Of a DNA stretch of 64,000 nucleotides, positions 44,480 through 53,346 are shown piece by piece. The notes under the pieces are model-generated. The model did not search any database, was not told the DNA's origin, and saw only the letters and a program-made list of their open reading frames with translations. This DNA comes from DATDCY01 sp964513745 (GTDB lineage Bacteria > JAUVQV01 > DATDCY01), in assembly GCA_964513745.1 (NCBI GenBank), contig CAZEOK010000001.1, positions 1-64,000 on the forward strand, given 5' to 3'. Each line of letters starts with the position of its first letter. Within the stretch, counting starts at the first letter, position 1. A program made the translations under genes and the position numbers.

Positions 44480-45759
44480 CCGGCCGTGACCTCGTCGAGA
44501 ATGCGGGCGAAGCTCCTCGCCTGCTCCCGGGCGCTGAAGCGCTCCACGGCGGCCGGATCCACGGTCGCGCGGCCGCCCCGGCGCGATGCGGCGTACATGG
44601 CGGAGAGACTGGCGGCCACGGCGTCCGGATCCCCCCACGCCGCGTGCCTCCCGGCGCCGGTCCGCTCGAGGAGTTCGTTGACCTCCCTGTTGGCGGACAC
44701 GGCGAGCACCGGCCGGCCGGACGCAAGATAATCGTAGAGCTTCCCCGGGATCTGGAGCCGGCAGTCGGGTTCGATGACGATCAAAAGGACATCCGCGCCC
44801 CGGAGCAGCGGCAGGCTGTCCGTGAATGGCACGGGCGGCACCACCTCGACAAACGCACCCACCCCGGCCTCGCGGACCAGATTCCGATCCTCGTCGCGCA
44901 AGCCGCCGACGAAGCGGAGAACCGCGTCTTTCGGCGCGAGGCCAGCGCGCTGCACGAACCGGCCAAACCCGGTGAGCAGCTGTTCGGGGCCGACGAACAG
45001 GCGGAACGTGCCGAAATAGAGCACGGTGAAGCGGCTGTCGCCCGCGGCCGGTCCGTCGCGAAAGAGACCCGGGTCGAACGCGTTGCGGACGGTGGTGAAA
45101 CGGCACTCAGGGAGGCGGCCCGCATAGGCCTCGGCGTACGCCAGGCGGCAGGCCTCGGTGTTGAGCACGACCTTCGACGACTCCGAGAAGAGCCCTGCCT
45201 CGAATGCCCGCAGCATGCGCCTCGCGAGCGCGGGCCTCATGCCCATCTTTCCCTCGTGCAGCGACCACGGGTCCCGGAAGTCCACGATGAGCGGCAACCC
45301 GGTCCGCCGCCGGATCCGCCGCGCGGCGATGAGGCCGGACCAGGGGTCGGCCATCACGTGTATGGCTTCAAGCCCGTGCTCCCGGACGAGTCTCGTCCCC
45401 TCGCGAATTCCGGCCGGGGTGTCCAACAAGAAGCGATCGAACGGGCTGAGGAACGCCAGGTCCTGTCCGAAGACCTTGTGACGCCTGCCGGCCGAGCCCG
45501 CGCGCTTCGCGGGGCGGGTGCCCTTCGATCTGAGGTGGAGCCAGGAGCGGAGCCTTCCCGTGTATCCGTAGGAAACGATCAGCGACCCGGGCACCTTGTC
45601 CAGCAGCGATTCGTCGACGACCTCACCCCCGGCGCGACTCGCGAGTACCACCGGCTCCCATCCGAAACCGGGCAGGTTCCGGGACAGGTGGAGCGGGCGC
45701 TTGGCTCCGCTCACCCCCATCGGGGGGAAGTAGGGGGAGACGAGCAGGAACCGCTTCAT
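44476..45759 (-). CDS. glycosyltransferase family 4
   Basis: 427 residues. Opens LLVSPYFPPMGVSGAKRPLHLSRNL, as in GT4 enzymes. DFRDPWSLHEG is in the N-terminal domain, FTVLYFGTFRLFVGPEQLLTGF begins the C-terminal domain, and the donor site region is CRLQIPGKLYDYLASGRPVLAVS, matching the GT4 pattern K-x-x-E/D-Y. It acts in the cytosol on a lipid-linked acceptor. It overlaps the flippase start and lies 27 bases after wecB. Confidence 0.88.
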   Translation of the reverse strand: MKRFLLVSPYFPPMGVSGAKRPLHLSRNLPGFGWEPVVLASRAGGEVVDESLLDKVPGSLIVSYGYTGRLRSWLHLRSKGTRPAKRAGSAGRRHKVFGQDLAFLSPFDRFLLDTPAGIREGTRLVREHGLEAIHVMADPWSGLIAARRIRRRTGLPLIVDFRDPWSLHEGKMGMRPALARRMLRAFEAGLFSESSKVVLNTEACRLAYAEAYAGRLPECRFTTVRNAFDPGLFRDGPAAGDSRFTVLYFGTFRLFVGPEQLLTGFGRFVQRAGLAPKDAVLRFVGGLRDEDRNLVREAGVGAFVEVVPPVPFTDSLPLLRGADVLLIVIEPDCRLQIPGKLYDYLASGRPVLAVSANREVNELLERTGAGRHAAWGDPDAVAASLSAMYAASRRGGRATVDPAAVERFSAREQARSFARILDEVTAG

Positions 45760-45786
45760 CGATCTTCCGCCCCGATTTGCAGGGTT

Positions 45787-46890
45787 TCAGCGGGCGAGAA
45801 CCGCAGCTATGCGCTCCGCCGCCCTGCCGTCCCAGAGGGGGGGGATGCCTCCCGGGGCGCGCCTCCCCTCCAGGGCGTCCCTGAGCGCGGCCACGATCCG
45901 TCCCGGCTCCATCCCCACGAGCCGGTTGGTGCCCACGGAGCAGGTCACGGGACGCTCGGTGTTCTCCCGGAGCGTGATGCAGGGCACCCCGAGGATCGTC
46001 GTCTCCTCCTGCACGCCGCCGGAGTCCGTGAGCACGGCCCGCGAGTCGGCCAGGAGCCTGAGGAAATCCAGGTACCCGAGAGGCTCGATGACCCTGAGTC
46101 CCGGGAGGCCCGAGAGTCGGTCGCCGAGGCCCGACTCCTGCATGCGCCGCACGGTCCTCGGATGCGCGGGGAACACCACGTCCACCTCCCGAGCCGCCTG
46201 GTGAACGGAATCGAGGATGCCCGTCAGGACCCGCGGATCGTCGACGTTGGAGGGACGGTGCAGGGTCAGGGTCACGAACGGCCGCGCGTCGAGACCCAGG
46301 CGCCGCAGGACGTCCGACTTCTCGGCCCGCTTTCGGTTTGCGAGAAGCGTGTCGATCATCACATTCCCGACAAAGTGCACCTTGGAGCCGTCCACGCCCT
46401 CACGCTTCAGGTTGTCGAGTCCGCTCTCCTCGCTCACGAAGAGGAAGTCGGCGATCGCATCCGTGAGCAGCCGGTTAACCTCCTCGGGCATGGTACGGTC
46501 GAACGACCGGAGGCCGGCTTCGACGTGCGCGACGACGATGCCGAGCTTGGCCGCGACAAGCGCGCAGGCGATGGTCGAGTTCACGTCGCCGACGACAACC
46601 ACGATGTCGGGCCGGCTGGCCGCGCAGTACTCCTCGAATGCCACCATGATCCGCGCCGTCTGGGTGGCGTGCGTCCCGCTGCCCACCTCCAGGTTCACGT
46701 CGGGCGGCGGAATCCCGAGTTCTTCGAAAAAGCGCCGGCTCATCTGCTGATCGTAGTGCTGGCCGGTGTGCACCAGGGTGGGAGTGATGCCCGGGTGCGC
46801 CCGGTAGGCGGCCATCAGCGGCGCGATCTTGATGAAGTTCGGACGGGCGCCCACCACGTTGACGATGCGTTTGCGGCGCGGCGAGATCAT
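45787..46890 (-). CDS. wecB: UDP-N-acetylglucosamine 2-epimerase (non-hydrolysing)
   Basis: 367 residues. Converts UDP-GlcNAc to UDP-ManNAc. Motifs in order: VVGARPNFIKIAPLM at the N-terminus, GQHYDQQMS, VVVGDVNST, HVEAGLRSFDR, MPEEVNR, FVTLTLHRPSNVD, and LTDSGGVQEETTILGVPCITLRENTERP, containing the catalytic acid and His residues. No ManNAc dehydrogenase (wecC) is nearby, so ManNAc itself may be incorporated or the dehydrogenase may lie elsewhere. The ATG overlaps the upstream stop (ATGA). Confidence 0.95.
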   Translation of the reverse strand: MISPRRKRIVNVVGARPNFIKIAPLMAAYRAHPGITPTLVHTGQHYDQQMSRRFFEELGIPPPDVNLEVGSGTHATQTARIMVAFEEYCAASRPDIVVVVGDVNSTIACALVAAKLGIVVAHVEAGLRSFDRTMPEEVNRLLTDAIADFLFVSEESGLDNLKREGVDGSKVHFVGNVMIDTLLANRKRAEKSDVLRRLGLDARPFVTLTLHRPSNVDDPRVLTGILDSVHQAAREVDVVFPAHPRTVRRMQESGLGDRLSGLPGLRVIEPLGYLDFLRLLADSRAVLTDSGGVQEETTILGVPCITLRENTERPVTCSVGTNRLVGMEPGRIVAALRDALEGRRAPGGIPPLWDGRAAERIAAVLAR

Positions 46891-48245
46891 GCGGTGTTTC
46901 CCCGGCTGGCTCCCGCACCCTCCCCGGCGAGACCGCCCTCGATCCCGGCAGCCGCCCACCGCGGCCGCCAGACAAGAAACGTGAGGGCGGTGTCGACGAC
47001 ACCGGCGAGCATCGCCAGCGTCAGCCCGAGGAGGGCGACGGGGACGAAGCCGGCGAATACGCATACCATGACAAAATACGGCAGAAAGTCGTTGCGGACG
47101 ACGGTTTGCTTGAAACGGTACGCGAATCCCCCGAGCCCGGATCCGCCTCCCGGCCGCGCGATGAGCGCGAGCCGCTGGTGATCGCCCGCGCGCGGGTCCC
47201 GCGCGAAGAGATACCAGCGCGGCGGGTAGGTGAGGCAGAAACCAGTGAGACCGAGCAAACCGCAGGCGATCCAGAATCCCTGTCCGCTCGCGCGGGCGAG
47301 CCCTGCTGCAAGACCAGCGATGCACGCGGCGAGCGAGAGATCGTCGACGATGGTGTCCATCCAGGCTCCGAGCGGCGTGCCGAGGTACTTGAGCCGGGCG
47401 AGCTCTCCGTCGCAGCCGTCGAATATTGCCGCGGCCCACCAGCAGGCGGCGGCCAGCGCGAATCCCGGGCGCGTGCCGCGCGAGGCAAGGGTGGCGGCGG
47501 CAATGCCGAGGGCGCAGACGAGCGCGGTGACGTGGTTCGGCAGCACGGCGGTGCGGGCCAGACGGGCGGTGATTGCCAGAGACACCGGACGGCTCAGCAG
47601 TTTCGAGAATACACCATCCGCCGGTTTGCGCAGGGCACGCAACAAGACTCGCTCCGCGGCGGGTACATCTGCGGGCCCCAGCACCGGGCACACCCGGTCG
47701 CCATCGAGATCTTCGCAGAGCGCCCCTCCGACGTTGGCCGATCCGGGGCTCTCGAGGAACTGGTCGAGGGCTCCGGCACGCACCCGGGCAAACGCGATCT
47801 GTCCCCGGCGGGGATCGTTCCACGACTTGGCTGGGCACCCGGAAGGCAAGGCGACCAACGCCTTCGCGGTAAGAGCGCGGTCCCACACGGTGGTGCCGAA
47901 AAAAACAACAACCTCCCGTTCACGAAACCGGGAGAGAGCAGCAGCGGGAGAACCATCGGGAAGAAGCTTGACCCCGGCCAGGCGCCGGTCGACGGCGAGC
48001 AGGTGCTCAACGTTCAGGGCGTCATCGATCCCGACCGCCACGAAGACCGGACCATACCCGCCGGACTCCGCCTCCCGACAGGCCCGAACGAGGAGGGGCA
48101 ATCCGGCCACCCGCGCCAGTCCCAAGCCGGCGGGAGCATGCCGCAGCCAGACGAGGCAGGGCGTCAACTCCAGGCACCCGCCTTCGACACCGCCTGAGCC
48201 TGACCCCGGGGCGATCAGGCTCGTTTCCCCGGCCAACCGGCTCAT
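46887..48245 (-). CDS. CDP-alcohol phosphatidyltransferase with degenerate nucleotidyltransferase-like N-terminus
   Basis: 452 residues. The C-terminal half (from ~215) has the full CDP-alcohol transferase signature D-x2-DG-x2-AR-x8-G-x3-D-x3-D (D276, D279, R284, G293, D297, D301) among six or so membrane helices. The first ~200 residues resemble a sugar-nucleotidyltransferase domain that lacks the GxGxR loop. This two-domain layout recalls the IPCT-DIPPS fusion that makes di-inositol phosphates in hyperthermophiles, with the cytidylyltransferase activity here moved to the neighbouring gene. The exact polar head group is unknown. The start overlaps the previous stop. Confidence 0.8.
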   Translation of the reverse strand: MSRLAGETSLIAPGSGSGGVEGGCLELTPCLVWLRHAPAGLGLARVAGLPLLVRACREAESGGYGPVFVAVGIDDALNVEHLLAVDRRLAGVKLLPDGSPAAALSRFREREVVVFFGTTVWDRALTAKALVALPSGCPAKSWNDPRRGQIAFARVRAGALDQFLESPGSANVGGALCEDLDGDRVCPVLGPADVPAAERVLLRALRKPADGVFSKLLSRPVSLAITARLARTAVLPNHVTALVCALGIAAATLASRGTRPGFALAAACWWAAAIFDGCDGELARLKYLGTPLGAWMDTIVDDLSLAACIAGLAAGLARASGQGFWIACGLLGLTGFCLTYPPRWYLFARDPRAGDHQRLALIARPGGGSGLGGFAYRFKQTVVRNDFLPYFVMVCVFAGFVPVALLGLTLAMLAGVVDTALTFLVWRPRWAAAGIEGGLAGEGAGASRGNTA

Positions 48246-48967
48246 GGACGGAGGGTCAGCTGAGCGAAGTGAAGCTCAGCCTGCGCAAGCGCGTTCTCGT
48301 CGTCCACATCGAGCCAGAAGGCGTCGCCGATATCCATGGTCCTGGCGAGGTTTTTCGCGGCAAGGCACCGCATCCCGCCGCTCAACGTCGAGTCGCCGGA
48401 ATGCGCGCTTTCCTGAAGGGCATCGAACAGCGCATGAGTGCAGAGGAAGAGACCGGTGTCGAAGGCGTTGAATTTTTCCAGAGTTTTCCCGATGGCCCTG
48501 AGCCGCCCCCCCTCCTCCAGGACCCTGGTGACGTCATCCATGTCCACGAGGGGGTGATTGTCGACCCGGCGGTCCACGGCAAGGACGGTCTCCCCCGCCC
48601 CGACCGGGAACTCGATGAGGCGGCGCATGATCCCCTCATCGAAGAGGTGATCGGCCATCGCAAGCAGGAACGGCTCGCGGACGAGCCCCCTGGCCCGCAG
48701 GACGGAGAGTCCGTTCTCCAGGTCCCACCGCTCGTTGTGGACGAGAGCCAGGGGAACCTGCAGCCTGCAGGACAACCCCTCCAGGAAGGTCTCGATCCTG
48801 TCGGCATTGAAACCGGTGACAACGACAAAACCGGTCGCCCCGGCGCCCCGGGCGGTGTCGATGACCCTCTCGAGAAGGGGAACGTCGACCACCGGCGTCA
48901 GCGGCTTGGAGTCGGACACCGACGAGAGCCTCCTGCCCTGCCCCGCGGCGATGATGACGACCTGCAT
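48242..48967 (-). CDS. sugar- or inositol-phosphate nucleotidyltransferase
   Basis: 241 residues from ATG 48967. N-terminal VVIIAAGQGRRLSSVSDSKPL is the NTP-binding loop of nucleotidyltransferases (AAGxGxR...K/P), followed by VPLLERVIDTARGAG. It also has LLAMADHLFDEGIM (metal site) and LDVDDENALAQAE near the end. Because its stop overlaps a CDP-alcohol transferase, a CTP:inositol-1-phosphate or similar cytidylyltransferase is the likeliest role. It is the first gene of the nine-gene operon, and a clear promoter precedes it. Confidence 0.82.
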   Translation of the reverse strand: MQVVIIAAGQGRRLSSVSDSKPLTPVVDVPLLERVIDTARGAGATGFVVVTGFNADRIETFLEGLSCRLQVPLALVHNERWDLENGLSVLRARGLVREPFLLAMADHLFDEGIMRRLIEFPVGAGETVLAVDRRVDNHPLVDMDDVTRVLEEGGRLRAIGKTLEKFNAFDTGLFLCTHALFDALQESAHSGDSTLSGGMRCLAAKNLARTMDIGDAFWLDVDDENALAQAELHFAQLTLRP

Positions 48968-49062
48968 TCGGCTATCCTTTCCCCTGGCAGTCCTCACCTC
49001 TTCGGGTGCACTGCTTCTTTCCGGAGTGCCTAGCCCGAGCGTTGTCTGTCAGGACCGGGGTG

Positions 49063-49091
49063 ATTCTTCGATCAAGGACCGGGATTGTCAA
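49063..49091 (-). promoter_or_regulatory. promoter of the surface-glycan operon
   Basis: On the minus strand perfect TTGACA (49091-49086), 17-base spacer, AAGAAT (49068-49063). Leader about 90 bases to ATG 48967. It would serve the nine genes down to 38801. Confidence 0.6.
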
Positions 49092-49189
49092 CACCAAAGT
49101 CCAGGCGGGAGCCACCGCCGCAGGGAACCGGGACCCCGGCGAGTTCTCTCCGGCGCACGACGATGAAACGAGACCGGCGTGGGGCAGGG

Positions 49190-50179
49190 TCAGCCGGCCT
49201 CGATTTCCCGGAGGAGCCCCAGCGAATCCATCTCCTCGCGGTTGAGCAGCGCGTCGACGCCGCGGCGCGAGTGGTCGTGAGGCGCCGCAGCGCCCGGGGC
49301 GGTGGCCGGCGGCGCGGCGGCAGCGGTTTTCGCCTCTGGCGCGCGCGGTGGCGGGGCAGCGCCGGCCTTGAGGCCCAGGTCGGCGACAACGCCCTCGACG
49401 ACGGAGGCGTCGACGTGGTCCTTGCGGACGAGATAGGCCTCGAAGAGGCAATTGTCGCAGATCACGTTGATCAGGCGGGGGATGCCCCGCGAGTACCGGT
49501 GTATCAGCTCCAGCGCCTCGGGCCGGAAGATTTCCCGGTCACCGCCGCCGGCGACCCGGAGCCGGTGGAGGATGTAAGCCGACGTGGAATCGAGCCCCAT
49601 GGCGCTGAGGCGATAGCGCAGCGCCACCCGCTGTTGGAGCGGCTCGTCGAGCGCGAGCGTCTGATCCAGACTCTGCAACCCGAAGAAGATGAACGTCACC
49701 AGCTTGTGCGCCGGCAGCTCGAGATTGAGCAACCCGCGGAACTCTTCCATCAGCTCGCGCGACTGCAGCATCTGGGCCTCATCGATGAGGACCACCGCCT
49801 TGCGCCCCTCCTCCTTGATCCTGAGGAGCCGGTGATAGATGGCGGCGACGGTCTCGATCCTTCCCTCCGGGATCTCCTCCACGCCGATCTGGGCCGCGAT
49901 CTTGCGCAACAGCCACTCCGCGGAGATCGCTGAGTGGACGACGACGAGCAACGCGGACTCGAATTCCCGCTCGTCGAGCTCGTCGAGGAGGTGCCGGGCC
50001 AGGGTTGTCTTGCCGGCGCCGATATCGCCGACCAGAACCGCGAGTCCGACATTCGAACTGGCCGCGTGCTTGAGCCGCAGGAGCGCCTGGCTGTGCTGGC
50101 TGCTGTTGAAGTAGTAGCGCGCGTCGGGGGCGTTGGAAAAAGGCTGCTCATGTAGCTGGAAAAATCCCTCGTAACTCAT
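49190..50179 (-). CDS. ExeA/GspA-like AAA+ ATPase
   Basis: 329 residues. Opens MSYEGFFQLHEQPFSNAPDA, the typical start of ExeA-type ATPases of secretion and polysaccharide loci. Walker A GDIGAGKTT (51-59), Walker B VVLIDEAQML, sensor region LRYRLSAMG and RGIPRLINVICDNCL. The last ~60 residues are an Ala/Pro-rich linker with a short tail and no peptidoglycan-binding domain. It may help assemble an envelope machine. A possible extended -10 (TGTATACT) lies just before its ATG on the minus strand. Confidence 0.85.
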   Translation of the reverse strand: MSYEGFFQLHEQPFSNAPDARYYFNSSQHSQALLRLKHAASSNVGLAVLVGDIGAGKTTLARHLLDELDEREFESALLVVVHSAISAEWLLRKIAAQIGVEEIPEGRIETVAAIYHRLLRIKEEGRKAVVLIDEAQMLQSRELMEEFRGLLNLELPAHKLVTFIFFGLQSLDQTLALDEPLQQRVALRYRLSAMGLDSTSAYILHRLRVAGGGDREIFRPEALELIHRYSRGIPRLINVICDNCLFEAYLVRKDHVDASVVEGVVADLGLKAGAAPPPRAPEAKTAAAAPPATAPGAAAPHDHSRRGVDALLNREEMDSLGLLREIEAG

Positions 50180-50225
50180 GGATAAAAGTATACACCCTCA
50201 ATCCCGGCCGATGGAAGTGGGGGGA

Positions 50226-53225
50226 TCAGAGGTAGGAGACTTTGGGTTTCCTGCGCGGAGGGGTGTCCGGCGGGGGCGCCGGGACGACGCGGGAGGCCAC
50301 GTCACGATAGCCGGGATCGAGGGCCAGGAGGCGCTGCAGCGTCTCCTGCGCCTCGGCGGCCCGACCGGCCTGCTCGTGCAGGGCGGCGAGGTCGTAGAGA
50401 AACCCTTTCTGATCCTCGCTGCCCTCGACAGCAAGCGAGATGCCGGTGCGTAACTTGAGTGCCGACTCGTCGAACCGTCCCATCTCGCGCAAACACAGGG
50501 CTATCATGCTGATGGCGTTCAAGCTGCGGATCGGGCTTTTTTCGGCGAGCGTGAACTCCACGATGGCCTCGTCCATGAGGCCCATCTCCTTGTAGGCAAT
50601 CCCGAGGTTGTAGTGCGTCTCGAAGTCCTCGTCGCCGAGCTGCTCCTTCACCGAGCGCTGAAACTCGTTGAAGATCTCCGTGAGCCCGTCCTCCCCCAAC
50701 TGCTGCGGCTGGGACGGGGTCAGATCCGGGACGGGCTGAGTCCCGAGTTCCTGACCCAGCCCGCTGAGATACTCGGAAAAGTCCGCGGCCTCGACATCGG
50801 GTGTCGGGACCGGGGGGTGCCGGGGCGCTGCTTCCCCGGGTTGCGGGGATGTCGCGCTTTCGACCCGATCGGGTGCCCCCACGGCACCTGAGACGCTGCC
50901 GGCGCCGGGCGTTGCCGACGCCGGGGGACGCATCTCCCCGATCTTTTGCAACTGTGAGGTGATGAGCGGATGGCCGGGGGCAAGGCGCAGGAGTTTGCTG
51001 TAGAGAAATTCCGCTTCGTCGACAAGGCCCTGCTGCAGGTAAAAGTCGGCCTCAGCGAGGAACTCCTCGAACTCGCCCATGCCCGTGCCGGTGTCGCTGA
51101 TCGAGATTTTCTCCTGGGGTGCCGTGGCGGCCGGAGACGGCTGTGCGATCTGGACACCGAATCCGGGCGCTTCACCGCCGAAGCCTTCGAAGGTGAACTC
51201 CTCGAACTCGGATTTGCCGGGCGACTGCGGTTCGGGAAGGCCGGCAGGGGGGGGAGTACCTTCAGCAACCGTCTCGACCACGACTTCAGGCACCATTTCA
51301 GGAACTGGGACAGGCGTCACTTCAGGCACCGGTTCAGGCACCGGTTCAGGCACCGGTTCGTGCACCAGTTCAGGCACCGGTTCGTGGATTGGTTCGTGGA
51401 TTGGTTCGGGCATTGGGACAAGCGGAGGTTCCTGCAGGGGCTCAGCTTCAGGAGTGGGCGCGGGTTCGGACACGACCTGCGGCGCTTCCACTGCCTCTTC
51501 CAGCAGATCGATGCCGAACTCCTCCTCGGCTGCAGGAGGTTCGATCGTTGACGAGGAATCGGCCGCCTCTTCGAGCATCAGATCGGCCAGTCCGCGCGCC
51601 GCTGCCGGGTTCCGCGGATCGATGTCGAGCGCCGCCTTGTAGGCCGTTCGTGCCTCCTCGAATTGCGCCCCTCGCCGCTGCAGGTCGGCCAGCCGCAGCA
51701 AGCCGTCCCGCACTGCGGTGCGGTCACCCAGGTGCCGGCGGGCCTCGATGAGCGCCTGCCACGCCTCGATGTCGCCCGGGTTTTTTCCGAGGTGCTCCTC
51801 GAGAAATGCCGAAGCCTTCTCGGGGGCCCCCTGCCCGATGATGGTCCGCGCATCCTCGACGCTCGCCGGCTCGAGCGCCAAGACGGCTACGGTCTCGTCC
51901 TCGAGAGCCAATTCCTCTTCCTCGCCGATCCCGGCGACGAAGTCGTCCTCCTCCAGGTCGATCTCGACGACTTCCTCCTCCTCCGTTTCGGGAGCCGGCG
52001 GCTGCGACGGGACGGCTGCGGGCGGGGTAGGCGGGGCCTCGACTTTCGGGGCCGGCGTCAGGGATCTGAGACTTTCCAGCTGCTGGTCGACAACCGCATC
52101 TCCCGGGTTGATCTCGAGATATCTCTCGAGGGCACCGATGGCGCTGCGCACCAGTCCCTTTTTCTCATAGACCACGGCAAGCTGGAGATAGGCGCTTGCG
52201 ATCGCCCCCTTTTCACCCCGTTTCTGAGCGACCTCGAGGATACGCTGGAAGATCTTGTCGTCCTCGGGGGAGGCGTCAGCCATCTCCCGGAGCAGAGACT
52301 CGGCCGGCGCGAGCTGGTTTTCGGCCAGATGCACGCTCACGCAGCGGTTGATCGCGGCGGTCCCCTTGTCGATCTCGCCGGCCTTGAGGTAGGCCCGCCC
52401 GAGCGCGAGGTTCACCGGCACCGAGTTCGGTTCCCGCTCCAGGACGGTCTCGAGCGCTTTCACGGCCTCCCGCGGGTGGTTCACCCTGGTGATGGCCTCG
52501 GCGTAGAGCACCAGCAGGTCGATGTCGCGCGAACCTTTCGCAACGGGCGTTTCCAGGAGGCCGACCACGACCGGCCAGTCCTGGCGCTGGGCGTAGAATT
52601 CGGCCAGCCGACGCCGGGCCTCGCTGTTGGCCGGGTGGAGCTTGAAAGCCCGCACGTAGAGCTGGGCCGCGGCGTCCATTTCCTTCTTTTCGCGATAGCC
52701 GTTGGCGGCGCGAACGTACTCCTCGGCCGCCTTCTCGGGGAACTTCTGCCTCTCGAACATCCCCGCGAGCTTCACGCGCACCGGGAGGTTGGCGGGATCG
52801 AGGTTGGCGATCTTGCGGAAGATGTCGAGGGCGGCGGAGACATCCCCCTTCTTGTCGTACTGATCGGCCACATGGAGGTACTGCGTCCGCGCCTCTGCCG
52901 GGAGCCTCTGGCTGGCGTAGAGGTCGCCGAGCTTCAGGCGCACGCCCAGCTGTTCGGGGTCGAGATTGACCACCTTTTGGCAGATGGCGATGGAGCGCAG
53001 CGCGAAACCGTCCTTCTCGTAGAGCGCGGAAGCCTCCAGGTACTCCGCGATCGCGTCTTTCTTCTTCCCCTGCTTGATGTAGATATCGCCGAGGGTGTTA
53101 TGGACGTTCGCGTCGCGGGGATCGACCTTGACGACCGATTTGTAGGTCTCGATGGCCTTTTCGATCTTGCCGGCCTGGACCTGCTTGAGCGCGTCGCGGA
53201 GAAGCGTTTTCTTGTCGACAGCCAT
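50226..53225 (-). CDS. large TPR protein with acidic proline-rich linker
   Basis: 999 residues. The first ~400 residues are TPR units (KKTLLRDALKQVQAGKIEKAIETYKSV, then about ten more). They are followed by a long acidic, Pro/Glu-rich linker with 12-base tandem repeats, and then more TPRs (HYNLGIAYKEMGLMDEAIVEFTLA). No signal peptide and no membrane helix. It is probably a cytosolic scaffold. The neighbouring AAA+ ATPase gene on the same strand and another TPR-Roadblock pair downstream suggest a shared assembly or motility-regulating function, but this is inference. Confidence 0.8.
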   Translation of the reverse strand: MAVDKKTLLRDALKQVQAGKIEKAIETYKSVVKVDPRDANVHNTLGDIYIKQGKKKDAIAEYLEASALYEKDGFALRSIAICQKVVNLDPEQLGVRLKLGDLYASQRLPAEARTQYLHVADQYDKKGDVSAALDIFRKIANLDPANLPVRVKLAGMFERQKFPEKAAEEYVRAANGYREKKEMDAAAQLYVRAFKLHPANSEARRRLAEFYAQRQDWPVVVGLLETPVAKGSRDIDLLVLYAEAITRVNHPREAVKALETVLEREPNSVPVNLALGRAYLKAGEIDKGTAAINRCVSVHLAENQLAPAESLLREMADASPEDDKIFQRILEVAQKRGEKGAIASAYLQLAVVYEKKGLVRSAIGALERYLEINPGDAVVDQQLESLRSLTPAPKVEAPPTPPAAVPSQPPAPETEEEEVVEIDLEEDDFVAGIGEEEELALEDETVAVLALEPASVEDARTIIGQGAPEKASAFLEEHLGKNPGDIEAWQALIEARRHLGDRTAVRDGLLRLADLQRRGAQFEEARTAYKAALDIDPRNPAAARGLADLMLEEAADSSSTIEPPAAEEEFGIDLLEEAVEAPQVVSEPAPTPEAEPLQEPPLVPMPEPIHEPIHEPVPELVHEPVPEPVPEPVPEVTPVPVPEMVPEVVVETVAEGTPPPAGLPEPQSPGKSEFEEFTFEGFGGEAPGFGVQIAQPSPAATAPQEKISISDTGTGMGEFEEFLAEADFYLQQGLVDEAEFLYSKLLRLAPGHPLITSQLQKIGEMRPPASATPGAGSVSGAVGAPDRVESATSPQPGEAAPRHPPVPTPDVEAADFSEYLSGLGQELGTQPVPDLTPSQPQQLGEDGLTEIFNEFQRSVKEQLGDEDFETHYNLGIAYKEMGLMDEAIVEFTLAEKSPIRSLNAISMIALCLREMGRFDESALKLRTGISLAVEGSEDQKGFLYDLAALHEQAGRAAEAQETLQRLLALDPGYRDVASRVVPAPPPDTPPRRKPKVSYL
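51320..51415 (-). repeat. 12-base tandem repeat inside the TPR gene linker
   Basis: About eight imperfect copies of a 12-base unit (plus-strand reading near GGTTCAGGCACC), each coding for four residues, mainly Glu-Pro-Val-Pro, with Glu-Pro-Ile-His and Glu-Leu-Val-His variants. It is in frame, so copy number changes would only lengthen the linker. Confidence 0.75.
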
Positions 53226-53232
53226 ACCGTCC

Positions 53233-53259
53233 TGCACCCCCGCTGATGGGGGCGGTGCA
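53233..53259 (-). promoter_or_regulatory. hairpin in the leader of the TPR gene
   Basis: Inverted repeat TGCACCCCC / GGGGG-CGG-TGCA (arms of nine bases with a bulge) seven bases upstream of the ATG at 53225, overlapping where a ribosome site would be. It could limit translation. There is no poly-T, so it is not a standard terminator. Confidence 0.35.
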
Positions 53260-53317
53260 CGTGATGTTCATTGCCCCATGGTGTGCGGGCAAAATCCGGA
53301 CCCCGCACTCACCGTGC

Positions 53318-53346
53318 ATGGTAGGACCGCGTCGTTCGCGTGTCAA
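53318..53346 (-). promoter_or_regulatory. promoter of the TPR gene
   Basis: On the minus strand perfect TTGACA (53346-53341), 17-base spacer, TACCAT (53323-53318). The -35 box overlaps the stop codon of the upstream octanoyltransferase gene. Leader about 85 bases including the hairpin. Confidence 0.65.
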
